A DNA stretch of 34,273 bases from Prevotellaceae bacterium (GCA_031262995.1 JAISGR010000027.1:1-34273); one strand, 5' to 3'; shown: positions 1 through 8,016, counted from the stretch's first letter. Program-made: numbers and translations. Notes: generated by a model from the sequence alone, not told the origin.

Positions 1-298
1 CCCCCACTGCCGGCTGTGACGCACCTGTGTCGCCGGCTGTGGCGAACATTGACTAACGGTAGTCGCGAACAGCGACTACCGTTAGTCGTTTATCCCGACT
101 ACAGGTAGTCGTTTATCCCGACTACAGGTAGTCACTCATCCCGACTACAGGTAGTCGCTCATCCCGACTACCGTTAGTCGTTCATCCAGACTACAGGTAG
201 TCGCTCATCCCGACTACTGGTAGTCACTCATCCCGACTACCGGTAGTCGCTGTTCGCCACAGCCGGCGGCGCAGGTGCGTCACAGCCGGTGGTGGGGG
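1..298. repeat. 48-bp inverted repeat enclosing a 23-bp palindrome array
   Basis: Bases 1-48 and 251-298 are inverted copies. They differ at only four of 48 positions (left positions 8, 9, 28 and 30). Read as + strand RNA, each difference leaves a G-U wobble, so an unbroken 48-bp helix could form. On the other strand the same positions would be A-C mismatches. Each arm itself contains a repeated GCCGGCTGTG-type segment. The arms enclose the nine-unit array at 51-248. No convincing gene is seen in 1-392. The region lies beyond the 3' end of the glycosyltransferase-kinase gene. The left arm starts at the window edge and may continue beyond it. Confidence 0.85.
51..248. repeat. Nine-unit 23-bp tandem palindromic array (GACTAC family)
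   Basis: Quasi-palindromes of 14 bp begin at 51, 74, 97, 120, 143, 166, 189, 212 and 235, exactly 23 bp apart. The commonest is GACTACAGGTAGTC; variants are GACTACCGTTAGTC, GACTACTGGTAGTC and the perfect palindrome GACTACCGGTAGTC. They are separated by 9-bp spacers, mostly of the form GTTTATCCC, ACTCATCCC or GCTCATCCC. The first spacer (65-73, GCGAACAGC) is the reverse complement of bases 249-257, so the array edge is woven into the flanking inverted repeat. The spacers are short and near-identical, so this is not a CRISPR. Confidence 0.93.
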
Positions 299-392
299 TG
301 TGAGGTTGGAGGCAGTGGAGCTTGTGATGCGCCGTTGGTGACACCTCTTCAACGTTCAGGCTCCTCTTGAGGAAGTATCATTTGTCTTGGCT

Positions 393-2111
393 TTAAAGCT
401 CCAGCTTGTACTGCACGCCGTGTTTCCGGGCATGGCGTTTCCAGAACTTCTTTCTGTAATGGAGCGTGCGTTCGATGCAGTAAGCGGTGTCTGCCCCGCG
501 GGCTTCGGCATACCGTGTGGCGAGTTCGACAAAGAAGGCGGGCTGTCCCCACAGGCGGGCGAAGTTGGCACATCCTTTCTCTACGCTGACCTTTCCGAAG
601 TACATGCGGTTGGTATCGACAAGGGAGAAGCGGTACTCGCCGTCTACCGTGTCGAACAGGATGTTGCCGGGCGAATAGTCGCGGTGCAGGATACCGTGCT
701 CGTGCATCGCGGCAGTGAAGCGGGCTAACGCCTGCACGATGTCCCGACAGTCGGCGATGTCGGCATTGCCAAACTCGTAGAAGTTGCGGCGGTAGGGCGA
801 CTGCTCGCTGATGAAGTAGGATTCGGCGAGCAGCCCGAAGGAAGCGTTTGTGAGACAGGCTATCGGTCGGGGCGTTTCGATGCCTGCCTGCAACAACCGG
901 TTGGGGTAGGTGAATGCGCGTTCGGCTTTGGACTTCCGGAAGAAGGAGTAGACAATGCGGTTGAAGAGCGACGGAACGGCATATCGCTTCACGTTGATGC
1001 TCCGGGTGCCGACAGTCATTACCTTGATGGTGTTTCTGCCTGCGTAGATGATTTCCCCTTCGGTGTCAAACCGATTGATTCGTTCAAGGATAGCGGGCAT
1101 GATGCTTTCGTAAGCGGGGCTATACTGCATGTGTACGGTGGGCTGCTGCCCTGTCAGGCGGAAATACTTATCCAATACCAGCAGGGAGATGAGCCGTTCG
1201 CGCTGCTTGTCCCTGAAAGGAGCCACGTAGTCATGGGCGTGTGCGATGATCTGTTGGGCTTCGTCGGGGTGCTGGATATAGTAAGTCACCCGCTCCTCCA
1301 GATCCGAGAAGTCGGGTTTGATCTCGATGTAGTGGTAGTTGGGAATCAGCGTCCCCTCCATGAACCACGTTTCGCAGGTAGGTCGGGGCATGACGGCGAT
1401 GGAGTTGGACGACATCACCCACTTCAGGTTGCTTGCCACATCGTTGCCTTCGAGCGCCATGATGAACTTGTAGTCCAAGTGTTCGCGGATGGTTTTCTTC
1501 TCGGTCTGCCACTCGGCAGGGTCGGTGGTGCGCTTGCTCACATCGCCCAGGTCGCACAGCGGGTGCTGGAAGTACATCTCCATGAACTGCCGGCGGTTGG
1601 GTTTGTCCTTCACCTTGCCGCGGAAGATGACTCGGTCTTGCTTGTCGGCAAACGCTTTCTTGTCGTCGACAAAGATGAAATGGCGCGCCTTGTTCAGCTT
1701 CATCACGATGGAGTTGCGGTTGTCGGGCACCAGCGGACGGCTCTTCACGATAGCGGGAGCGGGCGGTACGTAGGTCACATCGCCCGGACAGAAGCACCAG
1801 CGATAGTGCGGCGGAAACCAGCGGGTATATTCATGCGTATCGAAGAAGTAGACCTTGTGCCGCCCCATCTTGTGCGCCTTGAGCGGCGGGGCATCGGCAG
1901 GAAGGGGCATCGGCTGAGAGAGCCGGTTGTAGTACTCCACCCGCCGGTTGATGTATTCGATGTCGTCCCGCCGCGCTGCCGATGCCAACACCCTGTGCAA
2001 CCGCATCCGATGCCACAAGCCGGGGATGAGCATACGGAGCATGTTCAGTCCGTAATAGACAAACTTAGGGTGCTTGCCGCTGCGCAGTGTATATAGTAAT
2101 TTATTTTTCAT
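393..2111 (-). CDS. GT90 (CAP10/LpsA-type) glycosyltransferase fused to LPS-type kinase
   Basis: This 572-aa protein has two enzymatic parts. Roughly residues 60-300 resemble the GT90/CAP10 sugar transferase family: a FRGKVKDKPNRRQF segment, then YKFIMALEGNDVASNLKW and ETWFMEGTLIPNYHYIEI, the usual nucleotide-sugar region. Residues about 350-570 resemble the KdkA/WaaP/InaA lipopolysaccharide kinases: candidate ATP lysine in INVKRYA (about 375), catalytic loop HRDYSPGN (476-483) and metal-binding DTNR (about 499-502). The likely role, by inference, is adding and phosphorylating a core sugar or Kdo of LPS on the cytoplasmic side. An in-frame ATG at 2132 would start seven residues earlier. I prefer 2111 because a -7-like element lies at 2150-2157, leaving almost no leader for the upstream start. 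The N-terminus has no signal peptide. Family assignment is good; the substrate is unknown. Confidence 0.85.
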   Translation of the reverse strand: MKNKLLYTLRSGKHPKFVYYGLNMLRMLIPGLWHRMRLHRVLASAARRDDIEYINRRVEYYNRLSQPMPLPADAPPLKAHKMGRHKVYFFDTHEYTRWFPPHYRWCFCPGDVTYVPPAPAIVKSRPLVPDNRNSIVMKLNKARHFIFVDDKKAFADKQDRVIFRGKVKDKPNRRQFMEMYFQHPLCDLGDVSKRTTDPAEWQTEKKTIREHLDYKFIMALEGNDVASNLKWVMSSNSIAVMPRPTCETWFMEGTLIPNYHYIEIKPDFSDLEERVTYYIQHPDEAQQIIAHAHDYVAPFRDKQRERLISLLVLDKYFRLTGQQPTVHMQYSPAYESIMPAILERINRFDTEGEIIYAGRNTIKVMTVGTRSINVKRYAVPSLFNRIVYSFFRKSKAERAFTYPNRLLQAGIETPRPIACLTNASFGLLAESYFISEQSPYRRNFYEFGNADIADCRDIVQALARFTAAMHEHGILHRDYSPGNILFDTVDGEYRFSLVDTNRMYFGKVSVEKGCANFARLWGQPAFFVELATRYAEARGADTAYCIERTLHYRKKFWKRHARKHGVQYKLEL

Positions 2112-2149
2112 AAGCCTGCCCGATACGTCCATTGCTAAAAGTGAGGCGG

Positions 2150-2157
2150 CAAAGGTA
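2150..2157 (-). promoter_or_regulatory. Candidate -7 element for the GT90-kinase gene
   Basis: On the minus strand this reads TACCTTTG, matching the Bacteroidetes -7 consensus TAnnTTTG. No clear TTTG -33 box is seen at 19-20 bp, so the call rests on the -7 element and its position about 40 bp before the preferred start codon. Confidence 0.4.
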
Positions 2158-2291
2158 TTTCTTTTCGGGGACTTTTCAGCAGATTGGGGAGTAATAACGC
2201 GAGTGGACGGTGAATCAGTGCGTTAGCGTCAATACTGCTGTGGTCTGCTTTTTGCCCAAAATGCAGGTAAAAGCGAAGTTGGGAAAGATTT

Positions 2292-2311
2292 TCGTTACTA
2301 ATGCGTTACCT
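2292..2311 (+). repeat. Left copy of 20-bp imperfect direct repeat (possible att or integrase-binding site)
   Basis: This copy shares the pattern TCGTTACTNANNCGTTACCT with 4699-4718, 17 of 20 positions identical. It sits 49 bp before the integrase remnant, and the right copy lies beyond the S41 peptidase gene, so the pair brackets the A+T-rich insert. Each copy holds two CGTTAC motifs, as arm-type tyrosine recombinase sites often do. A small inverted repeat, TTTCCAC-GA-GTGGAAA, follows at 2313-2328. The att interpretation is inference. Confidence 0.5.
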
Positions 2312-2359
2312 GTTTCCACGAGTGGAAAGCGACGCAAAGTTACTTAAAACAAGAAAGTT

Positions 2360-2749
2360 ATGAAACAGAAAGTAGAGGTGCTGTTCTACCTCAAGAAAAA
2401 GGAACAGGACAAGGACGGGAAGTGCCCTATTATGGGGCGAATTACCGTTGGCAAAACCATCGCTGCATTTTCAACGAAGTTGAAAATAGATATAGAGTTA
2501 AAGCCAAGAACTGTCTCAATACACATCTCGACAATGCGACGTATGGTGAGTTTGGCTATTGGAGAGGGTATCATTAGCCATGACCCGTTCAATGGATATG
2601 CTCCTCCCCATGCGGAGAAAGTCCACCGATACTTGAATAAGCAAGAGGTTTTCCTTCTAATGAACACTCCGCTCAAGAAGGATTTGCATAAGTTGATACG
2701 GGATTTGTTCCTCATTCAAATCTTCACCGGACTTGCTTGGAATAGTTGA
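2360..2749 (+). pseudogene. Decayed tyrosine integrase (internal deletion and C-terminal truncation)
   Basis: The 129-residue reading frame begins like a Bacteroides conjugative or mobilizable-element integrase: an arm-binding N-terminus (KVEVLFYLKKKEQDKDGKCP, then GRITVGKTIAAFSTKLKI). It then jumps directly into what is normally the end of the core-binding domain (TMRRMVSLAIGEGIISHDPF and RYLNKQEVFLL). The frame stops just after LFLIQIFTGLAW, the start of the catalytic domain. The remaining catalytic residues (HxxR and the nucleophilic tyrosine) are absent, and the intervening part of the core-binding domain appears to be deleted. Family integrases are usually about 400 aa, so this is a non-functional remnant. 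Its A+T-rich codons match the following peptidase gene rather than the rest of the window. Confidence 0.8.
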
Positions 2750-2797
2750 ATATATTAGCCGCATTACGATTTCTTATAAGAAAAAGAATAAAAAAAG

Positions 2798-2828
2798 TTT
2801 GGATATATTACACTATTGCATAGCTTTG
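2798..2828 (+). promoter_or_regulatory. Promoter of the S41 peptidase gene
   Basis: TTTG at 2798-2801 and TAGCTTTG at 2821-2828 are separated by 19 bp, an excellent fit to the Bacteroidetes vegetative promoter (TTTG, 19-20 bp, TAnnTTTG). The expected transcription start lies about 20 bp before the ATG at 2853, which supports that start over an upstream in-frame codon at 2733. Confidence 0.7.
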
Positions 2829-2852
2829 CGTTCAAACTTGAATCCAATTCAT

Positions 2853-4529
2853 ATGAAGACTGCAATTCTTATTTTGTTCAGCACGATCTTTCTCGTAGCA
2901 TGCACCCATCCAAATGCTACTACGGACTCTACAAATATGGAGAGTGATCCGGTATTCAACAAAGAATTAGTAAAAGACACCTTGTCATCGGTTCAAGTTC
3001 AACGTTTATATGAAACGGCCAAAGTGTGGGGTGTGCTCAAGTATTGCCATCCCAACATAGTGAACGGTAGCTATGACATGGATTTTGAATTGGCCAAGCA
3101 GCTGTCTATAACGTTGTGTGAACAGCTGCCTATTGATTCGGTCTTAATCGGATGGTGTAATCAGTACGGAGAACTCTATACGAAAACGGAGATAACGGCA
3201 CCTCAATGGCTCATTCATGGTCTGTCGCCGGGTACAGCACGTATGATGAATAGAATATGGTCTTCGGCATCATATTCTCGCGAAAGCCATTATGTAAAGA
3301 TTGGGATGCTACAAGGGATACCCATTTTTCAAAATGAAAAACAATATCGAGAGATTGGAGACCCCTCCCAAATCTATCGCCTGCTCAGTTTATTCCGTTA
3401 TTGGAATATTGTTAATCATTATTATGCCAACATAGATTTGTTGGACGATTGGGACAATGTCTTAAAAGAGTTCATTCCGATTTTCTTTGCATCAGCCACT
3501 AAAAGCGAATATGTTGAAGCATTAAATCGCCTGACACACGAAATAGAAGACGGGCATGGGGTGTTATATTCGGATGTCGACCCCTACAAATATCTGTTTG
3601 GCGATAGGATAGCAGCTGTCGGCGCCAGGTTCGTCGGCGATACTCTTGTTGTGGTATCTACTCCTCATACGCTACTAAATAATGAGATTTCCAGAGGTGA
3701 TGAGGTCGTAACGGTAAATGGAGTTGGCATTAAGGAGATTATTCAAGAAAGGACAAACCTTACCGCGGCTTCTAACATGAAAGCTATATATACTCGAATC
3801 AGCGAACAAATATTCAGAACTGACAGAGATACATTGGAAGTCCAAATCAGAGACAAACATGGCAGAATATCCCATGTCAAACTGCCAACCTATCCTGCAA
3901 AAGATGTAGACTTGGAAGTTATGCCGGACACCTGCTTCCGGCTGATAGGAACGGTAGGCTATCTATATACCGGAACCTACAAGAATCAATATAAGAGTAA
4001 GATAAAGAAAGCGATAGAGAACACGCAAGCGCTTATTATAGATCTAAGGTGCTATCCGGGTGAATACATGCTGTATTCTTTTGGGGAATTATTGTCTAAG
4101 AAACGTGTTCTGTTTGCGAAACTGAGAGAACTCCGTTCTGTACAGCCACGTGATTTTAAAGTAACTGATGCTGCATCGGTAGGACCTTTGTTTAGCTTTT
4201 CTGCATACGATAAGCCGGTATATGTCCTTGTAGATGAGAACACGTTTAGTCAAGCGGAATATATGGCACTTGCCTATTCCGCTCTCCCAAACGTGACGGT
4301 AGTTGGATCCCAAACCGCCGGAGCCGATGGTGATGTTGCCGAGATTTGGCTGCCGGGACGTATGCTGACGTATATCAGTAGTATCTCTGTTTTAGACAGA
4401 GATGGGTATAACACGCAACGAATAGGCATAATGCCGGACATTGTTGTGACGCCCTCCGTAGAAGACATCAGGAATGGCAATGATGCAGTTCTTAACTATG
4501 TTTTGAAACTTATACAACCAAATTGCTAA
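2853..4529 (+). CDS. S41-family (C-terminal processing type) peptidase, lipoprotein
   Basis: This 558-aa protein starts with a lipoprotein signal (MKTAILILFSTIFLVAC, lipobox LVAC with Cys17), so it is probably anchored in an envelope membrane facing the periplasm or the outside. The middle holds a PDZ-like segment (residues about 255-330, around ISRGDEVVTVNGVGI). The C-terminal half carries the S41 core: LIIDLRCYPG, PVYVLVDENTFSQAEYMALA with the probable nucleophile near Ser466, and VGSQTAGADGDVAEIWLPG. S41 enzymes cut proteins near their C-termini or degrade peptides; the target here is unknown. The gene has its own promoter, lies just after a broken integrase between short direct repeats, and is A+T-richer than its surroundings. 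This suggests it arrived as cargo. Confidence 0.85.
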   Translation: MKTAILILFSTIFLVACTHPNATTDSTNMESDPVFNKELVKDTLSSVQVQRLYETAKVWGVLKYCHPNIVNGSYDMDFELAKQLSITLCEQLPIDSVLIGWCNQYGELYTKTEITAPQWLIHGLSPGTARMMNRIWSSASYSRESHYVKIGMLQGIPIFQNEKQYREIGDPSQIYRLLSLFRYWNIVNHYYANIDLLDDWDNVLKEFIPIFFASATKSEYVEALNRLTHEIEDGHGVLYSDVDPYKYLFGDRIAAVGARFVGDTLVVVSTPHTLLNNEISRGDEVVTVNGVGIKEIIQERTNLTAASNMKAIYTRISEQIFRTDRDTLEVQIRDKHGRISHVKLPTYPAKDVDLEVMPDTCFRLIGTVGYLYTGTYKNQYKSKIKKAIENTQALIIDLRCYPGEYMLYSFGELLSKKRVLFAKLRELRSVQPRDFKVTDAASVGPLFSFSAYDKPVYVLVDENTFSQAEYMALAYSALPNVTVVGSQTAGADGDVAEIWLPGRMLTYISSISVLDRDGYNTQRIGIMPDIVVTPSVEDIRNGNDAVLNYVLKLIQPNC

Positions 4530-4616
4530 AAAAGTTATCAGAAGAGGCAAAAAAATCTTAGGAATCGCCATACACAGGTATAACATGGCTCATTTATCCG
4601 TTTTAAGAGTGATACA

Positions 4617-4648
4617 TTTGGTCATCGCAAAGGACTTGCATACCTTTG
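4617..4648 (+). promoter_or_regulatory. Bacteroidetes-type promoter without an obvious gene
   Basis: TTTG at 4617-4620 and TACCTTTG at 4641-4648 are spaced 20 bp apart. A transcript would run through the right direct repeat (4699-4718) toward rnhA, about 220 bp away, which also has a nearer -7 element. No ORF starts close by, so this may be an orphan promoter left by the mobile element, or an additional rnhA promoter. Nothing else is seen in the 342-bp gap 4530-4871 apart from the repeat and the rnhA promoter. Confidence 0.5.
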
Positions 4649-4698
4649 CAGTATGGTCTTTGAACGGATGCAAAACAAAGTGAACCAAAGAGTTCGCC

Positions 4699-4718
4699 TC
4701 GTTACTTAGCCGTTACCT
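4699..4718 (+). repeat. Right copy of 20-bp imperfect direct repeat (possible att or integrase-binding site)
   Basis: This matches 2292-2311 in the pattern TCGTTACTNANNCGTTACCT and lies 2.4 kb from it in the same orientation, beyond the S41 peptidase gene. It could mark the right edge of the acquired segment. The degenerate positions mean it is not a fresh target-site duplication. Confidence 0.5.
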
Positions 4719-4837
4719 ACCCAAGCCTCACAGGTAGTAAACTCCTATCAATCAAATAATCTGCTGTTTTTTGAGACAGATGTAACGGTTTTCGGCGGAG
4801 AATGCTCACTGACGTTACTGCACTGTCTTTTTTAGGT

Positions 4838-4845
4838 TATCTTTG
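4838..4845 (+). promoter_or_regulatory. Candidate -7 element for rnhA
   Basis: TATCTTTG matches the TAnnTTTG consensus and lies 26 bp before the rnhA start codon. No good -33 TTTG is present at the expected distance. Confidence 0.45.
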
Positions 4846-4871
4846 CGCCATATTTTTAGCATGGAGCAGGA

Positions 4872-5495
4872 ATGAAACAGAAATATTATGTGGTATGGAA
4901 CGGCATAGAGCCGGGTATCTACGACAACTGGACAGCGTGTCAGGCACAGATAAAAGGATATGCGCAAGCCCGCTACAAATCATTCAAAAGCCGGCAAGAG
5001 GCGGAAGAAGCATATACTTTGCCCGCGCCCGTCGCATCGCCTGCCGCATCGTCCGTGTCAACCAAGTCTTCTTCATTCGTCGACCCCCTTCCCTACGACG
5101 ACAACAGCCTGGCAGTAGATGCCGCCTGTAGCGGGAACCCCGGCAAGATGGAGTATCGCGGCGTGCACGTGGCAAGCCGTCAGGAGGTGTTTCACTACGG
5201 ACCGGTGTACGGCACGAACAACATCGGTGAGTTCCTTGCCATCGTACACGGGCTTGCCCTGATGGAACAGAAAGGCATCAAGCTGCCCATATACAGCGAC
5301 AGCGTCAACGCCATCAAGTGGGTCAAGCAGAAGAAATGCAAAACCAAACTGCCGCGCAACGAGCAGACCGAAGCCCTCTTCCAGGTTATCGAGCGCGCCG
5401 AGGTGTGGCTGAAAGCGCATCGTGTCACCACACCCGTCATCAAGTGGGAAACAGCGGCATGGGGGGAGATACCGGCAGACTTCGGGCGAAAATAG
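4872..5495 (+). CDS. rnhA: Ribonuclease H1 with viroplasmin N-terminal domain
   Basis: This 207-aa enzyme cleaves the RNA strand of RNA-DNA hybrids (R-loops and replication primers) in the cytoplasm. Residues 3-48 form a viroplasmin/Cauli_VI-type hybrid-binding domain (YYVVWNGIEPGIYDNWTACQ and RYKSFKSRQEAEEAY). A linker rich in Ala, Ser and Pro (50-72) follows. The RNase H fold then begins at SLAVDAACSGNPG. Candidate catalytic acids are Asp83, Glu120 in NNIGEFLA, Asp143 in YSDSVNAIKW, and Asp203 in the terminal EIPADFGRK. Length and domain order match the two-domain RNase H1 common in Bacteroidetes. The gene is flanked by mobile-element remains on the left and an Rpn nuclease on the right, but is itself ordinary. 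Confidence 0.93.
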   Translation: MKQKYYVVWNGIEPGIYDNWTACQAQIKGYAQARYKSFKSRQEAEEAYTLPAPVASPAASSVSTKSSSFVDPLPYDDNSLAVDAACSGNPGKMEYRGVHVASRQEVFHYGPVYGTNNIGEFLAIVHGLALMEQKGIKLPIYSDSVNAIKWVKQKKCKTKLPRNEQTEALFQVIERAEVWLKAHRVTTPVIKWETAAWGEIPADFGRK

Positions 5496-5661
5496 GGAAC
5501 GCGCTCCCGTCCCAACAGGAACAGACATTTTTCCCATTGAGACGAATCTGTCATCCCAATAAGCCAACGGGCTTGTCTTACTGAGAGAGAGGCGTTGTCT
5601 CGTCGGAACAAGCGGCCAAGCTCCATAAAGTATCATCATGGAGAATAACACTTCGCCATTC

Positions 5662-5691
5662 TTGCGTATCGACAAACAATGATTACCTTTG
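5662..5691 (+). promoter_or_regulatory. Promoter of the Rpn-family gene
   Basis: TTG at 5662-5664 and TACCTTTG at 5684-5691 are separated by 19 bp, matching the Bacteroidetes -33/-7 pattern. The start codon at 5720 is 28 bp past the -7 element. Confidence 0.6.
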
Positions 5692-5719
5692 CTGCCAAGA
5701 CAATGATAAAATAGCGTTT

Positions 5720-6586
5720 ATGAGTGACTTTTTAACCCCTTTTACCGATTGGTCGTTTAAGTTTTTCTTTGGTAGAGAGCAGTCGAAAGAGATATTAATA
5801 CCGTTTTTGAACGATTTGTTGCCGGAGGAAGATGCGATTGTTGATTTGCATTTCCTCGACCGCGAACAACAACCAGAAGCCAGAGAGAACCGTTTGTGTA
5901 TCTTTGATATTTACTGTCAGACCGATACGGGCAAACACTTTATTGTAGAGATGCAACGCCAGTCGCAAGTTGACTTCAAAGACCGCGCATTCTTTTACAT
6001 CTCTACGGCAGTGACCCGGCAGGGCAAGTCGGGCAACGATTGGAACTACAACGGGATAGCCCCCGTGTATGGAGTATTCTTCCTTGATTTTCATCTGTCC
6101 GGCATCAACAAACCCATCACGGATGTTGTTTTGGCAGACAGAGAAACAGGCGAAGTGTTTTACCACAAAATCAGGCAGGTCTTCATCTCGCTGCCCGATT
6201 TCAAACTAACAGCAGATGAGTGTAACACCAAGTTTGAACAATGGATTTATTCACTTAAAAATATGGAAACATTAGGTCACATACCCGAACAGTTTAAGCG
6301 CAATATCCCTGCACTGAATCGCCTTGAAGAGCTGGCACGTGTCGGCGCTCTCTCTTCCAAGGAGTACGATCAGTATCAAGAAAGCTTGAAGGTACATCGG
6401 GATAATTTGGCTGTGCTGACCTTCACACATTTGGAAGGTAGAAAGGAAGGGCGGCAGGAAGGTAGAAAGGAAGGACTTTTGGAAGGAAAGATGGATGATG
6501 CAAGAAATCTGAAGCGGTTAGGCGTTGCAACCGAGATTATTATGCAAGGTACCGGCTTGTCGCGTGAAGTCATTGAAAGGTTATAA
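5720..6586 (+). CDS. Rpn-family recombination-promoting nuclease / PD-(D/E)XK nuclease-like protein
   Basis: This 288-aa protein belongs to the Rpn/transposase_31-like group of PD-(D/E)XK nucleases, which are multicopy in many gut Bacteroidetes. The N-terminus TPFTDWSFKFFFGREQSKEI is the family signature. The active site is visible as Asp63 in CIFDIYCQTDTGKHFIVEMQ, with Glu77 and Gln79. The C-terminal third ends in a charged repeat (EGRKEGRQEGRKEGLLEGK, residues about 236-255) and a short helix-turn segment (ATEIIMQGTGLSREVIERL) typical of the family. E. coli Rpn proteins are DNA endonucleases that raise RecA-independent recombination; the role in Bacteroidetes is not established. It has its own promoter and is convergent with recX. 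Confidence 0.82.
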   Translation: MSDFLTPFTDWSFKFFFGREQSKEILIPFLNDLLPEEDAIVDLHFLDREQQPEARENRLCIFDIYCQTDTGKHFIVEMQRQSQVDFKDRAFFYISTAVTRQGKSGNDWNYNGIAPVYGVFFLDFHLSGINKPITDVVLADRETGEVFYHKIRQVFISLPDFKLTADECNTKFEQWIYSLKNMETLGHIPEQFKRNIPALNRLEELARVGALSSKEYDQYQESLKVHRDNLAVLTFTHLEGRKEGRQEGRKEGLLEGKMDDARNLKRLGVATEIIMQGTGLSREVIERL

Positions 6587-6647
6587 CCCCTCTGTTATGT
6601 TCTCCCGTCTCTCTTGAGTGAAGCCTGTACCTTGCCGTTGAAATATC

Positions 6648-7154
6648 TTAATCGGATGCTGAGAGGGCTACTTCATCTTCATTGATGTCACATTCGATGT
6701 CGGGCATGCATTTGCGTATATCCTTTATCTCATAGCCCCGGCTCAGGGCGAAGCGCACCAGCTTGCCGTCGCGTTCATAATTGCTGGCGGCATGTACGCT
6801 TTTCTGCTTCGAGACCAACAGCTTCCCCAATGTCATCAGATAATCCATCTCGTCTACTTCATTCAACAACCGGTTGCTGATGAAAGGGGAAATCTTCTTT
6901 AACCGCAGGGCTTGCGCAATCTTTCGTTTTCCCCACTTGGCGAAGTAAATCTTGTCGTGGATAAAGGCACGGCAATAGCGTTCTTCGTCGACGTAGTGCG
7001 CTGCTTCCAATCTGGAAAGAATGTTATTTACGGTTTCGTAAGGCAGCCCCCAACGCACAATCTTCTCGGCAATATCGGCACGGCAATATTCGGTGGTGGC
7101 ACAACTCTCAGCCAGTTTGCTGAAAGCTTCATCTTCATTGTAAGTACGAATCAT
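6648..7154 (-). CDS. recX: RecX regulatory protein
   Basis: This 168-aa helical protein resembles RecX, which binds RecA filaments and limits their activity. Family features are the repeated three-helix modules: DIAEKIVRWGLPYETVNNIL, then LEAAHYVDEERYCRAFIHDK, then FAKWGKRKIAQALRLKKIS, the best conserved RecX motif. Its ATG overlaps the prmC stop codon in an ATGA junction (7151-7154), so the two are translationally coupled and share a transcript. RecX usually sits beside recA; here it follows prmC. It lacks the long N-terminal extension seen in some homologues. Confidence 0.9.
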   Translation of the reverse strand: MIRTYNEDEAFSKLAESCATTEYCRADIAEKIVRWGLPYETVNNILSRLEAAHYVDEERYCRAFIHDKIYFAKWGKRKIAQALRLKKISPFISNRLLNEVDEMDYLMTLGKLLVSKQKSVHAASNYERDGKLVRFALSRGYEIKDIRKCMPDIECDINEDEVALSASD

Positions 7155-7999
7155 CTTTTTTCGGCAATTATAAATCTATCGTTATGTGAAATATCCTGTT
7201 GAAGGAGTACGTTGCTGTAACCGGTCAGATGCAACATCTCGACGATCTCCCGTCCGTATCTGCGATTGATTTCGAGGTAAAGCTTGCCGCCGCAAGGGAG
7301 CATCATCATGCCCAGTACGCCGATACGGCGGTAGAAGCGGAGCGGATCTTTGTCGGGTACAAACAGTGCCACGGACGGTTCCCAGTCGAGCACGTGAGGT
7401 TCCATCTCTTTCCGTTCGGACATCGTGACGTAGGGAGGGTTACTCACGATGACATCGTATTGCTCGTCCGGCGACGGGATGTATGTCATCACATCGCACA
7501 AACGGAACTTGACGGAAGTGTGCAGCAACCTGTTATTGGTTTCGGCGATGAACAGTGCGTCTTGGGAAATGTCCCATCCGCAGACTTGTGCCTCGGGAAA
7601 GGTTGCCGCCAGTGTAATGGCCATGCAACCGCTTCCGGTACCGATGTCCAGGATGTGTGCATCGGGAGAGATTTCGGCAATCATGCGTTCGGTCAGTTCT
7701 TCGGTTTCGGGACGGGGAATGAGTACGTCGCGCGTGACACGGAAATTCCGCCCCAGAAAGCGGGCTTCACCGATGATGTATTGTATCGGCTCGTTCTGTT
7801 TCAGGCGATCGAGAATTGTCTGTATACGAAACCGCTCTTTCGCGGATAATGTTATATCTTTGCCCAGATAATAATCTGCAACAGGCTGTCCCATCAGCTC
7901 ACAGCAGATGAGTTTTGTCAGATTGGCGGCTTCCCGAGCCTCATAAACCGTACTCAATTCTTGTCGAAGATAGGAGGGTATTTGTTGATGCGGTAACAT
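7151..7999 (-). CDS. prmC: Release factor glutamine N5-methyltransferase
   Basis: This 282-aa SAM-dependent enzyme methylates the Gln of the GGQ motif in release factors RF1 and RF2, improving translation termination. An N-terminal helical domain (residues 1-90) is followed by the signature RPETEELTERM (about 96-106), the SAM-binding ILDIGTGSGCMAI (116-128), acidic residue Asp143 in GWDIS, and the catalytic SNPPYV (186-191) that holds the Gln amide. Length is normal. It is first in a two-gene minus-strand operon with recX. A -7 element (TACTTTTG, 8017-8024) lies just upstream, within the short divergent gap to ribD. Confidence 0.95.
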   Translation of the reverse strand: MLPHQQIPSYLRQELSTVYEAREAANLTKLICCELMGQPVADYYLGKDITLSAKERFRIQTILDRLKQNEPIQYIIGEARFLGRNFRVTRDVLIPRPETEELTERMIAEISPDAHILDIGTGSGCMAITLAATFPEAQVCGWDISQDALFIAETNNRLLHTSVKFRLCDVMTYIPSPDEQYDVIVSNPPYVTMSERKEMEPHVLDWEPSVALFVPDKDPLRFYRRIGVLGMMMLPCGGKLYLEINRRYGREIVEMLHLTGYSNVLLQQDISHNDRFIIAEKR

Positions 8000-8016
8000 A
8001 TCGAGTTATCAGGCTG

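Noticed and set aside
51-248. CRISPR-like appearance of the nine-unit array
   Set aside because: The spacers are only 9 bp and nearly identical, the repeated part is 14 bp, and no cas gene is nearby.
1131-2096. Plus-strand ORF opposite the GT90-kinase gene
   Set aside because: Antisense to a gene with clear domain motifs; the product shows no family features.
2733-2852. Upstream extension of the S41 peptidase gene
   Set aside because: It would place the lipoprotein signal internally and runs through the promoter at 2798-2828.
5561-5574. Short AAGCC/GGCTT hairpin after rnhA as a terminator
   Set aside because: Only five base pairs with no T-run, and weak compared with the terminators at 15564-15601 and 24873-24907.
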